Source: Castor canadensis (Eukaryota > Chordata > Mammalia > Rodentia > Castoridae). From it: 64,000 nt of DNA. Position 1 is the first letter of the stretch; each line of letters begins with the position of its first letter. The position numbers were made by a program, and so were the translations under genes. A model generated the notes under the pieces. It ran no database searches and had not been told where the DNA came from. It was given only the letters and a program-made list of their open reading frames with translations. The stretch lies in contig NC_133401.1 in the NCBI RefSeq assembly GCF_047511655.1, positions 13,362,001-13,426,000 of the forward strand. Reading direction: 5' to 3'. Shown here piece after piece: positions 10,869 through 22,180 of the stretch.

Positions 10869-11995
10869 CTTTTTTGTTAAAATTAGTATTTTTTTTCTTT
10901 TATTATTCATATGTGCATACAAGACTTGGGTCATTTCTCCCCCCCACCCCCATCCCCTCCCTTATCACCTACTCCACCACCTCCCTCTCCCCCTCACCCC
11001 CTCAATACCCAGCAGAAACTATTTTGCCCTTATCTCTAATTTTATTGTAGAGAGAGTATAAGCAATAATAGGAAGGAACAAGGGTTTTTGCTGGTTGAGA
11101 TAAGGATAGCTATACAGGGCATTGACTCACATTGATTTCCTGTGCGTGGGTGTTACCTTCTAGGTTAATTCTTTTTGATCTCACCTTTTCTCTAGTTCCT
11201 AGTCCCCTTCTCCTATTGGCCTCAGTTGCTTTTAAGGTATCTGCTTTAGTTTCTCTGCATTAAGGGCAACAAATGCTAGCTAGTTTTTTAGGTGTCTTAC
11301 CTATCCTCACCCCTCCCTTGTGTGCTCTCGCCTTTATCATGTGCTCAAAGTCCAATCCCATTGTTGTGTTTGTCCTTGATCTAATGTCCACATATGAGGG
11401 AGAACATATGATTTTTGGTCTTTTGGGCCAAGCTAACCTCACTCAGAATGATGTTCTCCAATTCCATCCATTTACCAGCGAATGATAACATTTTGTTCTT
11501 CTTCATGGCTGCATAAAATTCCATTGTGTATAGATACCACATTTTCTTGATCCATTTGTCAGTGGTGGGGCATCTTGGCTGTTTCCATAACTTGGCTATT
11601 GTGAATAGTGCCACAATAAACATGGGTGTGCAGGTGCCTCTGGAGTAACCTGTGTCACAGTCTTTTGGGTATATCCCCAGGAGTGGAATTGCTGGATCAA
11701 ATGGTAGATCAATCTCTAGCTTTTTAAGTAGCCTCCAAATTTTTTTCCAGAGTGGTTGTATTAGTTTACATTCCCACCAACAGTGTAAGAGGGTTCCTTT
11801 TTCCCCGCATCCTCGCCAACACCTGTTGTTGGTGGTGTTGCTGATGATGGCTATTCTAACAGGGGTGAGGTGGAATCTTAGCGTGGTTTTAATTTCATTT
11901 CCTTTATTGCTAGAGATGGTGAGCATTTTTTCATGTGTTTTTTGGCCATTTGAATTTCTTCTTTTGAGAAAGTTCTGTTTAGTTCACTTGCCCTG
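10869..11995 (-). mobile_element. Young L1, reverse strand, 5'-truncated
   Basis: Sister copy of the L1 at 1412, reversed: T-rich tail at 10869-10910, C-rich 3'UTR tract, then the ORF2 C-terminus read right to left. The frame is open from 11926 to 11381. A one-base deletion at about 11894 ('aaatgaaatt' for 'aaatgcaaatt' on the sense strand) separates it from the upstream frame. The target-site duplication aattctaccaaata is perfect (10855-10868 and 11996-12009). Confidence 0.93.
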
Positions 11996-12233
11996 AATTC
12001 TACCAAATATTTAAGGAATAACTAACACCAACCATTGTCAAACTCTTCCATAAATGAAGAACACGTTCCAACTCATTGTGTGACTTTAGCACTATCCATA
12101 TATCCAAATCAGATATAGATGTGACTGAAAAAGTAAATTGTAGGTCAATGTCCCTGATGAATATATGAAAACAATCTTTACAGTACTGCCCAATATCTAT
12201 GTGAAATATATCCCAAGGTGTTTTGGTTTTTGC

Positions 12234-12412
12234 TTTGTTTTGTTTTGTTTTGTTTTGTTTTTGCAGTACTGGGAATTGAACCCAGGACTATGTGCATGCT
12301 GGGGAAATACTCTACCTCATGAACCATGCTTTAATCCTTAGGTTATTAGCAGTTCTGGGATTTGAACTCAGGTCCTTGCACTTGCTAAGCATGTGAGCCA
12401 CACTCCCAGTCA
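12234..12412 (-). mobile_element. Two adjacent ID-like SINEs, reverse strand
   Basis: Read in reverse: two tRNA-derived units (12341-12412 and 12234-12340), each with a B-box-like 'gaacccaggactatgtgcatgct' type block. The left one has a (CAAAA)n-type tail, seen here as TTTTG repeats. Confidence 0.8.
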
Positions 12413-12534
12413 GTGTGATATACCTAATCATATAAAAATTTATGCAGAAAAAGCATTTGGTAAAATCCAACATGATAAAAGCACTCAGAAAACTAACAGT
12501 ATACAGAATTTCCTCAAGCTACAAAATGGTCTTT

Positions 12535-12622
12535 ACCTTTATATGTATGGAGCTGAAGATTGAACCCAGGGTCCTGTGCATGCTAGGCAAGTGCTCTGCC
12601 ACTGAGCTATGTCCACAGCTCA
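12535..12622 (-). mobile_element. ID-like SINE, reverse strand
   Basis: The reverse complement has 'gctcagtggcagagcacttg' and 'catgcacaggaccctgggtt', the ID-family A-box and B-box blocks. Confidence 0.9.
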
Positions 12623-13004
12623 AAATGTCATTTATTACAAATGCAACAATATCATACACAGTTTTTTAAATGGTTTAAAAAATGAGAAGTTTCCCCTTAA
12701 TATCAGGAAGAAAACAAAGATTCCTGCTTTCACCACTGCTATTTCACATAATTCTGGATGTTCTAGCAATTTAACAAGAAAAAGAAATATATTCAAATTT
12801 TAAAAGACAGGTAAAAACTCCAAAGAACATGAAAGTGGTAATAAACAAACCTAGCAAAAATTACATGGTGTTTTTTTTGACACAAAAATCTATTATAGTT
12901 ATATACACACCAAGAATGTATCATCCACAGAAAGATGTAGAAAAATTCCATTTATACTGGTACCTAAAATAATATTTGTGTGTAGTCGTGTGTATGTGTG
13001 TGTT

Positions 13005-14070
13005 TGTTGGGGGGGCACTTTGGCTGGTTCCACAGTTTAGTTATTATGAACAGAGATGCAATAAACATAGGTATGCAGGTATCTCTCTTGTATACTGATT
13101 TACACTCCTTCAGATATAAGTCCAGGAGTGGAATAGCAGGGTCATACTGATTTCCACAGTAGTTGCACTGGTTTACATCCCACCAGCAGTCTATGAGAGT
13201 TCCTTTTTCCCTGCATCCTCACCAGCATTTTCTTGTTTATTTTCTTGATGATTGCCATTCTGACTGAGGTGAGATGAAATCTTAGAATAGTTTTGATTTG
13301 CATTTCCTTTGTGATATTTCCTTTATCAATATTTAACATTTCTTCATGTATTCATTAGCCATTTGTACTTATGCAAACTATCTAATTATTTGACCATTTA
13401 TTAATTAGATTATTTGTTATTAGCTCTTTGTGTATTCTAAATATTAATCCTTTTTCCATGGAACAGCTAGAGAAGATTTTCTCTAATCCCTGTAGGCTGT
13501 GTCTTCATTCTGGTGATTGTTTCCATTAATATGCAGAAATTTTTTAATTTGATACAGTTCCATTTGTCAATTCTTGTTCTTATTTTCTGGGCAGTTGGAG
13601 TCCTATTCAGAGAATAATACCTATGCCAGACTGAGGGCATGGTTCAAGTACTGGAGTGCTTGCCTGGCAAAAGCAAGGCTCTGAGTGCAGTCCCCAGTAC
13701 CACCAAAAAGGGAGAGAGAGAGAGAGAGAGAGAGAGGGGGAATGGAAGGGAAGAGAAGGAAGAAAATAGTTACCTATGCCTACATATTCCAGAGTTTTCC
13801 ATATGTTTTCCTGTAATACTTTCAAGGATTCAGGTCATACACTAAGATCTTTGATTCATTTGGAGTTGATTTGTGTAGAGGGTAAGAGATAGGGGTCTAA
13901 CTTCAGTCTTCTACAGGTAGATAACCAGCTTTCCCAACACCATTTTCTCCAATGTATGTTTTTGGCTCCGTTGTCAAAGATCAGATGGCTGTAGTTGTAT
14001 GGGTTAGTGTCTGGGTTCTATTCTGTTCTGATGTTCTTCATGTCTATTTTTGTGCCAGTACCAGCAATGA
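13005..14070 (-). mobile_element. Old L1 ORF2 C-terminal part, reverse strand
   Basis: The reverse strand carries the terminal ORF2 domain in the usual order, ending near 14060 at the 'ggtactggcacaaaaataga' stretch. It is frame-broken, and an ID-like SINE with a (GA)n tail interrupts it. Confidence 0.85.
13622..13738 (+). mobile_element. ID-like SINE with (GA)n tail
   Basis: The tRNA-like head ('tggttcaagtactggagtgc', 'gagtgcagtccccagtacc') is followed by a GA microsatellite at 13709-13738 that probably grew in its tail. Confidence 0.85.
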
Positions 14071-14074
14071 GTTC

Positions 14075-15175
14075 TACACTGGCTCAGGGAAAGATGAAAG
14101 ACCTGTTCACACTGACTGCTAGTCTCAGTGCTGTAGACCTCATCCAGCAGTTCAGCTTCCTTTGGTAGGAAGAGGGTATGGAAGTTTCATGATTAAGAGA
14201 GTCTGTACTTGGGTCCTCAGTCCTGTCAGCAAACACATGACAGACTACAATTCCCGGGGAACAGATCTTAGTACTTTCAGGCTATGCACAACACTTTACG
14301 TTCTTGGGGCAGGGGAGTAAAAGGGTTCATGTGACTCAGAGAATCTGGGCACAGGGCACAGGGCACTTACCCACCCAGCAGTCAACAGACACAGCTAAGA
14401 GGCAGGCCCTAGAGAGTGAACACTAAACCCACCACAGGTTCAGCACTTTGCTTCCACCCTAGTATCAGATGTAGGATTCACTCCTGGCCAGAAGAATGAG
14501 GTGTCCAAACACTGGTGCCCTACACCGACAGTGACCTATGTTGACAGTGCCCATTTCTGCCAGAGCTGCTGGCGTAGTTCCCCAGAGTTTGAACTTCTCT
14601 GCAGAGCCAAGACAAACCTTCTCCCTGTCCTCTACCACCTCTGGTGGCAATCTCCTTCCCAGACTCTGTCCCAAGAATCCCTGAGCCATGAGTGTTCCTT
14701 GTTTTCAGGACACCCCCGTCCCAAGAGTATCTCAATTCCAAAACAATAGGGCCTCTTCCAACATTGAGACTTTCTATTGTGCTCCAAGAAAGGGGAGTAA
14801 CAATGCCTTTCTTAGCTAAAGGCTAGCCTTCCACAACACAGCACTCACTTACAAATCCCCACATTAAGTTTGAGACTTGCGGGAGATGTGGGATTATCTT
14901 GCAGCTGGAATTGGCAGTCTATCACCAGGGCCATTTGTTTTACCTTGTAATGGCATCTTCAGCTTCCCATCCCGCTTTGGGGAAGCTAGGGCTGGACTTG
15001 TAATCGTTTGATGCTTCTCTATTGTCTTGGTTTCTCTGTGGTTTTCTGATCTGCTATCTCTTTTTATGATTCCTGATGCTCTTCCTCTCTTTCTGTCCTG
15101 AGAATATAGTTTGTTTAGAATATAGTCTCTCCTGTGTCACCTGACTCTTTGCATTCACAAAATTAAAACAGTGGA
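14075..15175 (-). mobile_element. L1 5'UTR-type sequence, reverse strand
   Basis: Shares blocks with the 8505-10170 array ('cccaagaatccctgagc', 'cttcctctctttct') and with 42850-43165, in the same reverse orientation. In order along the reverse strand it sits between an ORF2 end piece and an ORF1/ORF2 piece, so these are parts of different or rearranged L1s. Confidence 0.65.
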
Positions 15176-15960
15176 TATTCTTATCTGTCATTTTGCCCCA
15201 TCTCTCCTTTGTCCCTTAGTTTTTCACTTTATTAATATAAAGACACCTACGTTCTCTCTTCTAACTAATTTTGGTTTAAAGTCTACTTTATCAAATATGA
15301 GTATAGCTACTCCTGCCTGCTTCTGGGATCCAATTTGTTCAGAAAATATTTTTCCATCCTTTCACCCTACACCAATGTTTTCCTTTATCTGTGACAGGAA
15401 TATTTTGTAGGCAACGAATGGTCGGGTCCTGCTTTTTAATTCAACCCACCATTCTATGTCTTTTGACACTAACATCTAGTGTTAATTATGAAAGATATGG
15501 AGTATTTCCTATCGTTTTCTTGCTTTGTGATGTGTATTTCTTTCATATTTCTCATTTGTTAATGTATATACCTACTGGGGTTTATTCTTCCTGTTTTCAT
15601 TTATTTTCCTCTTTTATGTAGGATTCTTTTAAGTATCTTCTGCAGTGCTGTTTTAGTGTTCATGTATTCCTTTAGTTTTTGTTTATCATGGAAGGTTTTT
15701 ATTTCTCCTTCAATTTATGAAGGGTACCTTTGCAGAATTCATTAATCTAAGCTAACAGTTATTTTTATTTAGGGCTTAGAATGTAGAATTCCATACCCTC
15801 CTTGCTTTTAGAGTTTCTGTTGATAAATCTGCTGTTATCCTGATGGACTTGCCCTTATATGTGAGTTGTTGCTTCTCTCACAGCTTTCAATATTCCTTCT
15901 TTATTCTGTATATTTAGTGTTTTAACTATAATATGTCTGGTGGTGTTTCTTTTCTGCTCT
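15176..15960 (-). mobile_element. L1 fragment: ORF2 5' end and ORF1 C-terminus, reverse strand
   Basis: Read in reverse, 15800-15960 is the ORF1 C-terminal region (sense 'ccatcaggataacagcagat'), and 15200-15700 covers the ORF1/ORF2 junction and start of the endonuclease. Indels disrupt both frames. Confidence 0.8.
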
Positions 15961-16915
15961 TGCTGAGTCATGTTGTGGATTTGCTAGCACTCTTCCCAGA
16001 AATGCTGCTTAGGTCCACACAGCTGAGCTTTCATACATGGAGCTGTGACTGGCAGTGGTGCTCACCTCTCAGGGGTCTTTTTGTCTTCAGGAGTTTATGT
16101 GGTGCAGTTGGGGTGGTGTCTCCAGTTTCCTCTTCAAATCTGCCACTTGCAGCTTATTTCTCTACCACCTTAGCATTAGTGCATAGGTCTGCTGATCTGT
16201 GCCAATCAGTGGTTACTAGCAAGCTCATGGGATGTTGATGGAATCAAATCTACTGTGACACCAACACTGACTTCCTTACAGTTATGTAGGAATTTCTGTG
16301 TAAGAATAGCTGTTCAAGAAGGTGTATTCATGATGAGAGATGCTAGGGTCATATCACTCAGCAAAATCTTGCCTCCAAAAAATAATAGTGGATATATTAA
16401 GTAGCACACTGTGTATGCATTTCCTAGGTTTTTACTGTTCAAAATTAATAAAGTGACATTATCTCCATTTATTCCCTTCCCAGCCACACTGTATTGTTGA
16501 AGTCATAAACTAAAGCCAGAGGGCAGGAAATGGAGGTGATGAACTGATTTGTGTTTGGTTTTTTTTGTGCTGCTACAATAATTCGCTGCTTAACTGGTTC
16601 TGAAAGTTCCCTCTTTTTTCTAGATTTTTACTTTTTTCACAATGAAAATGGGAAAGGGGATAGGTTCAGTATATTAGGATTGGATAAGGGTTGAATTTAA
16701 GTTATTAAGTGATGGTTTGGATCTGGTGATTGAATTTATAGTATTTAGATGGAAAATAGGTATTGGGGACTGGCCAAAATAGAGAATATTTAGGATAGAA
16801 AGTAGGGTTTGAGTTGGGGAGAAATTATAAGTTTATTTAACCAATGGTAATAGCAGGACTGGTTATAGAAATTTATAATGGGGATTTGGTTGAAGTTGAG
16901 GTGGACAGCAAGGTC
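15961..16915. other. Unassigned intergenic sequence
   Basis: No gene or named repeat is recognised. A 101-codon forward frame (15933-16238) starts inside L1 sequence and shows no recognisable domain. Confidence 0.55.
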
Positions 16916-16921
16916 TGGTGC

Positions 16922-17038
16922 TAGAGCCAGATGTGGTGGTTCGTGCCTATAATCCCAGCACTCAAGAGGTGGAGGCAGGGAGAGCACCAGTTTGAGGTCA
17001 GCCTGGGCTACAAAACAAGGCCTTGTCTCAAGGGGAAA
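16922..17038 (+). mobile_element. B1 (7SL-derived) SINE
   Basis: Typical B1 text: 'tggtggttcgtgcctataat', 'cagcactcaagaggtggagg', then 'gtttgaggtcagcctgggct' and an A-rich end. Confidence 0.93.
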
Positions 17039-17044
17039 AAAACT

Positions 17045-17128
17045 AAGGGCTGGAGATATAGGTTAGTGGTAGAGTGCTTTTCTGAGCAGGCATAAAGCCC
17101 TGGGTTCAATCCCTACCACTACAAAAGA
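17045..17128 (+). mobile_element. ID-like SINE
   Basis: 'ggctggagatataggttagt', 'ggtagagtgc' and 'ctgggttcaatccctaccac' mark an ID element placed directly after the B1, either as the second half of a B1+ID dimer or as a neighbouring insertion. Confidence 0.9.
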
Positions 17129-17129
17129 C

Positions 17130-18040
17130 AAAAAGTTTAGAATGAGAATGAGATTTGACTTGAAGTAGAAATAGGGATTGAGCAAACGTGCAATTTGATA
17201 TCATGATGATATTTAGGATGGTAAATGGTGGAAATCTTCAACCCAAGTCCTGGATGATGCAGATTCCATGCCATCAGTTGTCATTAGTGAGATCACTAAT
17301 GACTGGAAGGGACACCAAGAATGGGAAGACTATCTTATGTCATCACAATGGGGAAAGCCTTTTCTGCAATGGAGAAGGGGGCAAACACCACCTTCCTTGT
17401 TGAACTTGGATAATAAGGGGAAGTCACCTCACAAACACCAAAGTTATAGTTCCCAAGAGCTTCCTTCACAGCTTGGTGCCCACTGAAGATTACCCTACCT
17501 TGGAGTCCAAAGACAAGGTGAATACAGGTGCATACTGCCTGCTCAGGTATGACCTGGAGGACAGGGCTTATATTTGTCTTTTTTATGCCTCTCCTCCCAA
17601 GCTGAGGAACTCACACCTGTGTGAAAGGTGTCAGCATATTTTGGGAGTGAATCTATACCAAGTTTCCCAGGACTGGGAGGTGTCTGGGCATTGGGAGTAG
17701 TCTATCGTTCTCAGTGAGCTGAGGTCAGGCATAGACAGAGAAGAGCCAGGAGCAGGAATAAAATGACAAGCTGAAAATGTCCACGGTGAAGAAAAGCAAC
17801 TGAAAGGAAAAGGGAAAGAGGTTGTGACTGGAAAGGGAAATCTGTGCCTTTCTTACCTCCATCTGGAACATGTCTTCTTCATACACCAAAGGTGTGATAA
17901 TACAAGGAGGAGAAATGACACAGAAGGATAGAGACTGAAGAATCACACAAGAGTGAGAAAGGGAAGGAGGAAAAGAGCATAGGAGAGGAGGAGGGGAGAA
18001 AGAAACAATGACAGAGGCAGATAGGAACATTGATAGATGT
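17130..18040. other. Unassigned intergenic sequence
   Basis: Short open frames (71-75 codons at 17188-17700) show no recognisable domain and no splice structure. From about 17900 the sequence becomes purine-rich. Confidence 0.5.
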
Positions 18041-18044
18041 TAGA

Positions 18045-18047
18045 GAT

Positions 18048-18140
<93 letters not shown>

Positions 18141-18200
18141 ATGGATGGATGGATAGATACATAGATACATAGATGCATAGATGCATAGATAATTACATAG
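18045..18200. repeat. (GATA)n tetranucleotide microsatellite
   Basis: About 150 bp of ATAG/GATA units, the 3' part degenerating to GATG and ATAC variants. It is likely polymorphic. Reverse-frame translations here are low-complexity artefacts. Confidence 0.97.
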
Positions 18201-18697
18201 GTAGATAATCAAGAGGGAGAAAAAAGCAAAGTGACAGAAGCAAAGAGAGTGAGAGAAATACACAGAACAAGGCAGAGAAATTAGAAAGAGATAAATAACT
18301 ACTTGCATAGAGATAGAAAGGCAGAGTACAGATAAAGAGACTAACAGACTGCAGAGACTGATACTGCAGTAAGAAATATCTCTTTTGCTTTTCTCTCCTC
18401 TCTGCCATCTTTCCTTTCCCCTGCATCTTTCTCCTGTGTTTGTCTCTCTTTCTTTATCATTTCAATTTTATTCCACCTTTCCACCATCCCATATCAATTT
18501 TACTCTCCCCATATGACTGTGATTGGTGCCTCTGTGGTTGTTCAAGGCTGGTGTGCATGGAACAGGGTAGAACGTGGAGGAGGTTTCCATAACTGTTCCT
18601 CCCCATCTCTATATTTCATAGTCTGTATGGAAGGGGATCCTTCATGGAGTCCAAATGGCTGACCTGTGAGATATAGGATGAGGAGGAGGACGGCTCT

Positions 18698-19169
18698 TTT
18701 TTAAATTATCTCATATAAATTATACTCATGAATTGCTTCATTATGACATTTCCATGCATGCACATAATGTACTTTGATCATATTCAACTCCTCTATTACC
18801 CTTTCTTATCACCCATACCCTCCCACTTTTCTCACTCCACATCCCAATAGGCCCCTTTTTACTTTCATGTCCTTCTTTTTCTAGATTCCACATGAAAGAA
18901 AATATGTCAGCTTGTCTTTATGAGTCTGCCTTTTTTTTTTGCTTAACCTGATCTCCAGTTCCATCCATTTTCCTTCATTCTTTATAGTTGAATAATACTT
19001 CATTGTATATATGTATATATATGCACATATATATATACGTGTATATATGCATATATATACACGTATATATACATATATATACACACACACACACATATAG
19101 ATATACATATCATACAATCTTTGGTGGGCACCTAGGCTAATTCCATAACTTGGCTATTGCAGGAGTCCC
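18698..19169 (-). mobile_element. L1 (Lx-like), reverse strand, in duplication copy B
   Basis: Reverse-strand L1 3' end and ORF2 terminus: 'ttccataacttggctattgc' at 19141, 'ccagttccatccattttcct' at 18955, and C/T-rich 3'UTR. The target-site duplication is aggaggacggctct (18684-18697) against aggaggacagctct (19170-19183). It contains a TA/CA microsatellite. Confidence 0.88.
19003..19115. repeat. (TA)n/(CA)n microsatellite
   Basis: Alternating TATATG, ATACAC and CACACA units inside the L1, at the position where this L1 family often holds such a repeat. Confidence 0.9.
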
Positions 19170-19890
19170 AGGAGGACAGCTCTAAGGGTAGGGTGTCCCT
19201 CTCTTTACCATGGTCATGAAACTCCTGTGCTGTACATGATATGAATTTGAGTGTTGGAGTTTTGCAGAATTAGTAGCCTCACAGAACAACTATTTCCTTG
19301 GCAACAGACTGAGTATCAAAGATACATTTGCCCTTAAATATATTCTACTTTAGAAACATGAAAGTTTGGAATGCTTCAATTCACTAGAATGCAAGTGTCC
19401 TGAAGGCTGGGAGTTTTCTCTGTGTTATGGTCTGTGAATTTCATCTCCCTGGGCTCTCCTGGCATTTAGTTAATGATCCTTCACTTTGTCAATAATAAAC
19501 TAAAGAATCAGTTCGACAAGACCTAGGATATATATTTGTGACATCTCTGTCACCTCTAGCAAATATAGGTAATTGTGGCTCTCTTCTCAGTCTCAGAGTC
19601 TCTTTCACAAAGTGTTCTAGAAGACATCACCAACTGATTGTTATGGTACAGCAGATGAAACCTCTTTGTCTGCTTGAGCTCAGATTCAGAGAAAAGAAGG
19701 GATGTGTGAAAGGGGATTAGAAACCAAGTTTTCTGGGTCTGTCTGCTCTCTATTGCAGTTCCCCTTCTTCCTGTCTTCATGTGTGGTGGAGTACTTTCTG
19801 CCAGAGAGGCAGCCACAGAAGAGGGTTCTACCCAGCACCCTGCTAAGTACAATGACTTGGCTGGGAAAAACCCAGCACCTTCCTCCTCCT

Positions 19891-20290
19891 TCATCCTCTT
19901 GAACCTTTGCAAGAGGACACAGACCTGGTGAGACCTGTGAGCAGCTGGTGATGGTGACTAAAGGGCATAAAGGGCTTACAAAGAGCTGAGCCACTGGCCC
20001 TTCTATGCTTCTTCAACTCTCTGCCCATTGCTGTGGGAACTCCACTGCTCTAGCATTCCTGAATTTTCCCTCAGATCCTCTAGTTCTTTGTGTTCCCTTG
20101 TCTGATTGAGCTTCTCATTCTGCTTCCATTCCTAGGTTTAGCTGCAGAGAGCAACGAACTCAGAGCTGAGTGATCCAATCACACCTGGATGTCATTAAGA
20201 CCTCACAGAATGCCATGGGGGAGGCCATAGGGATAGCAGATGTACACTCTCACAACCTCTATGAGAAGGCACTGGACCTTTGCAGTGTGG
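19891..20290. other. Unassigned intergenic sequence
   Basis: Nothing recognised. It contains short pyrimidine-rich stretches but no gene signature. Confidence 0.5.
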
Positions 20291-20291
20291 C

Positions 20292-20382
20292 TTTATTTCC
20301 ATTTCCAGTGTTGCAGTTCTAATCCAGAGCCTCCCACTTGTTAGGCAATCATTCTACCACTGAGCTACATCCTCAGCCCCCA
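20292..20382 (-). mobile_element. ID-like SINE, reverse strand
   Basis: The reverse complement starts 'gggctgaggatgtagctcag' and continues with 'tggtagaatgattgcctaac' and the B-box-like block. Confidence 0.92.
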
Positions 20383-20599
20383 CGGGAAAGTATTGAGGAG
20401 TGAGAAGAATTGTTAGACTCAGGGAGGGTCTTGGTAGAGAAGTGGTGCCAAGGCTTTCTGATCCTTGATTTCATTGGGCTTGAGGATTTTATGACTTTAT
20501 GGATGACTATTCAAAGCTACTGCAAGAAAAGAAGGAATTTTAGGTCATCTTCAGTTAGAAATTTTTCATAAACTTGCCTATAGATTTAGTTCACTCTTT

Positions 20600-20935
20600 T
20601 TGGTGGTACCTGGATTTGTTTTTTTTGGTGGTGGTGTTGCTTTGTTTGGTTTTTTTGGTGGGACTGGAGTTTAAACTTGGGGATTCACACTTGCAAAGTT
20701 GGTGCTCTACTGCTTGAGCCACACCTCCAAGTCCATTTTTCTCTGGTTATTTTTGGAGATGAGGTCTTGAGAACTATTTGTTTAGGCTGGCCTTGAACGG
20801 TGATCTTCCCAATCTCAGCTTCCTAAGTAGCTAGGATTATAATCATGATACATCAGTGCCCGGCAGGACTATGGTTTGAACTCAAGGCTTAGTGCTTTCT
20901 AGCAGGTGCTCTACCACTTGAGTCATGTATCCAGC
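20600..20935 (-). mobile_element. B1+ID dimeric SINE and ID SINE, reverse strand
   Basis: Reading in reverse: an ID-like unit (20867-20935), then a B1-like unit (20750-20866), then an ID-like unit (about 20650-20745) ending in A-rich sequence. The last two form the dimer seen intact at 26602 and 60529. An L1 later inserted at its edge (20942). Confidence 0.85.
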
Positions 20936-20941
20936 CCTTTT
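20926..20941. repeat. Target-site duplication, left copy
   Basis: tgtatccagccctttt recurs exactly at 21552-21567, on either side of the inverted L1. Confidence 0.93.
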
Positions 20942-21551
20942 TTTATTATTGTTCATTTATTCACATGTGCATACATTGTTTGGGTCATTTTTCCCTCCTC
21001 CCCCCCTCACTTCCAAGCAGAACCTGTTCTGCCCTTATCTCTAATTTTGTTGAAGAAAAGACATAAGCATAATAAGAAAGACAAATTAAGGATAGCTACA
21101 CAGAAATATTCCTAGCACTGCTTTCATTTATTACAGTGCTATTCACAATAACCAAGTTATGGAAACAGCCAAGATGCCCCACTACTGATGAATGGATCAA
21201 GAAAATGTGGTACTTGTACACAATGGAATTTTACTCAGCCATGAAGAAGAATGGAATCTTATCATTTGCAGGTAAATGGATGGAACTGGAGAACATCATC
21301 CTGAGCGAGGTTAGCCAGGCACAGAAGACCAAAAATTGTATGTTCTCCCTCATATGCGGACTTTAGATCTAGGACAAATGCAGCAATGTGGTTGGACTTG
21401 TGTCACATGGCAAGGGGAGAGCACGTACAGGAGATACAGCAATAGTTAGAAAACCCAAAACATGAAAGCGTTTGATGTCCCCACTCCAGAGGAACTAATA
21501 CAGAAACCTTAAAGTGACAGAGGTTAACGTGAGAAGGGGATCAGGAGCCAG
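20942..21551 (-). mobile_element. L1 with 5' inversion (twin priming)
   Basis: 20942-21128 is the last 190 bases of an L1 3'UTR with its tail, on the reverse strand. 21129-21551 is ORF2 C-terminus (frame 21136-21366, ending LICGL) plus the first 3'UTR part, on the forward strand. The halves meet near 21128-21131 ('tgctttcat/ttattacagtgc') with a short stretch of 3'UTR missing between them. Perfect 16-bp target duplications flank the whole. This is the signature of twin priming during target-primed reverse transcription. Confidence 0.92.
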
Positions 21552-21561
21552 TGTATCCAGC

Positions 21562-21935
21562 CCTTTTGCTCTGGTTATTTTTGAGATGGGGTCTCTCTTT
21601 TTACCCAGTCAGGACTGGACCATGATTCTCCTACTTCACACTTCCTATTGTCTCTGGGCTAACTGGTGAACACCACCACACCCAGGTTTTTTTCCCACTA
21701 AGATGGAATCTTGCACCTTTTTGTCTAGTCAGGACTGGAGCCACAGTCCTTTCAACCTCAGCCTCCTGCAGAGATGAAATGACAGGCATGTACCACTACC
21801 ACCAGCTATTAGTTGAGATGGGGGTCTCAAAAACTATTTTCCTAAATGGTTTTCAAAACTGTATTCCTCCCAAACTCAGACTTCCACGGGGTTAAGATGA
21901 TAATCATGAGCCACCAGCACCCCACCCGGTTCTCG
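21562..21935 (-). mobile_element. B1-like SINEs, reverse strand
   Basis: About three decayed B1-like monomers read in reverse, with anchors 'gagatggggtct', 'ctcctgcagagatgaaatga' and 'cctcagcctcctgcagag'. The first is the remainder of the SINE split by the L1 at 20942. Confidence 0.75.
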
Positions 21936-21949
21936 CTTTAGAAAATATC

Positions 21950-22180
21950 TTGGCATTTTGTCCCCTATCCAACCACCTGCCTCACCCTTAGGTATACTGT
22001 CCCTGTTTAGTAGGTTGATATTCACTCAACTGCCTGCCCCATACACTGCTCTTGGCATTTCTGGAGTATGAACTCAGGGATTTGCATTTAATAAGCAAGT
22101 GCTCTACCACTTGACTCAGACCTACAGCCATTGATGTGTACTTTTGCTTTCCAAATAAATCAAGCTTTACTATCTTCCTA
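21950..22180. repeat. LTR-like direct repeat, copy 1
   Basis: Shares ordered blocks with 22905-23015 ('ccacctgcctcaccctt', 'cactcaactgcctgcc', 'cttttgctttccaaataaa', 'ctttactatc'). The AATAAA-containing end resembles an LTR polyadenylation region. An ID SINE interrupts it at 22048-22132. Confidence 0.4.
22048..22132 (-). mobile_element. ID-like SINE, reverse strand
   Basis: The reverse complement shows 'ggctgtaggtctgagtcaag', 'tggtagagcacttgct' and a B-box-like block. Confidence 0.85.

Larger units (their letters stand above)
11996..12970 (+). mobile_element. Old L1 ORF2 fragment (RT), part 2
   Basis: Continuation of the interrupted element: 'accattgtcaaactcttcc' from the RT N-terminal region, then 'atgcagaaaaagcatttgg' at 12442, and later RT sequence to about 12970. 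The YADD region has decayed. SINEs interrupt it at 12234-12412 and 12535-12622. Confidence 0.8.
18230..19890 (+). repeat. Local duplication, copy B
   Basis: Paralogue of 3980-5230. Shared blocks in order include 'actgcagtaagaaatatctc', 'gtgcatggaacagggta', 'aactcctgtgctg', 'tcactagaatgcaagtgtcc', 'tgtcacctctagcaa', 'gtggctctcttctcagtct', 'tgtgaaaggg' and 'caatgacttggctggga'. The overall level is clearly diverged with indels. Copy B carries an L1 insertion (18698-19169) absent from copy A. Confidence 0.75.

Noticed and set aside
17188..17700. Two or three adjacent 71-75-codon frames as a processed pseudogene
   Set aside because: I could not match them to any protein family, and no A-tail or target duplication is visible.
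17879..18308. Repetitive Tyr/Leu/Ser/Ile reverse-frame proteins
   Set aside because: They are translations of the GATA microsatellite, with no other coding evidence.
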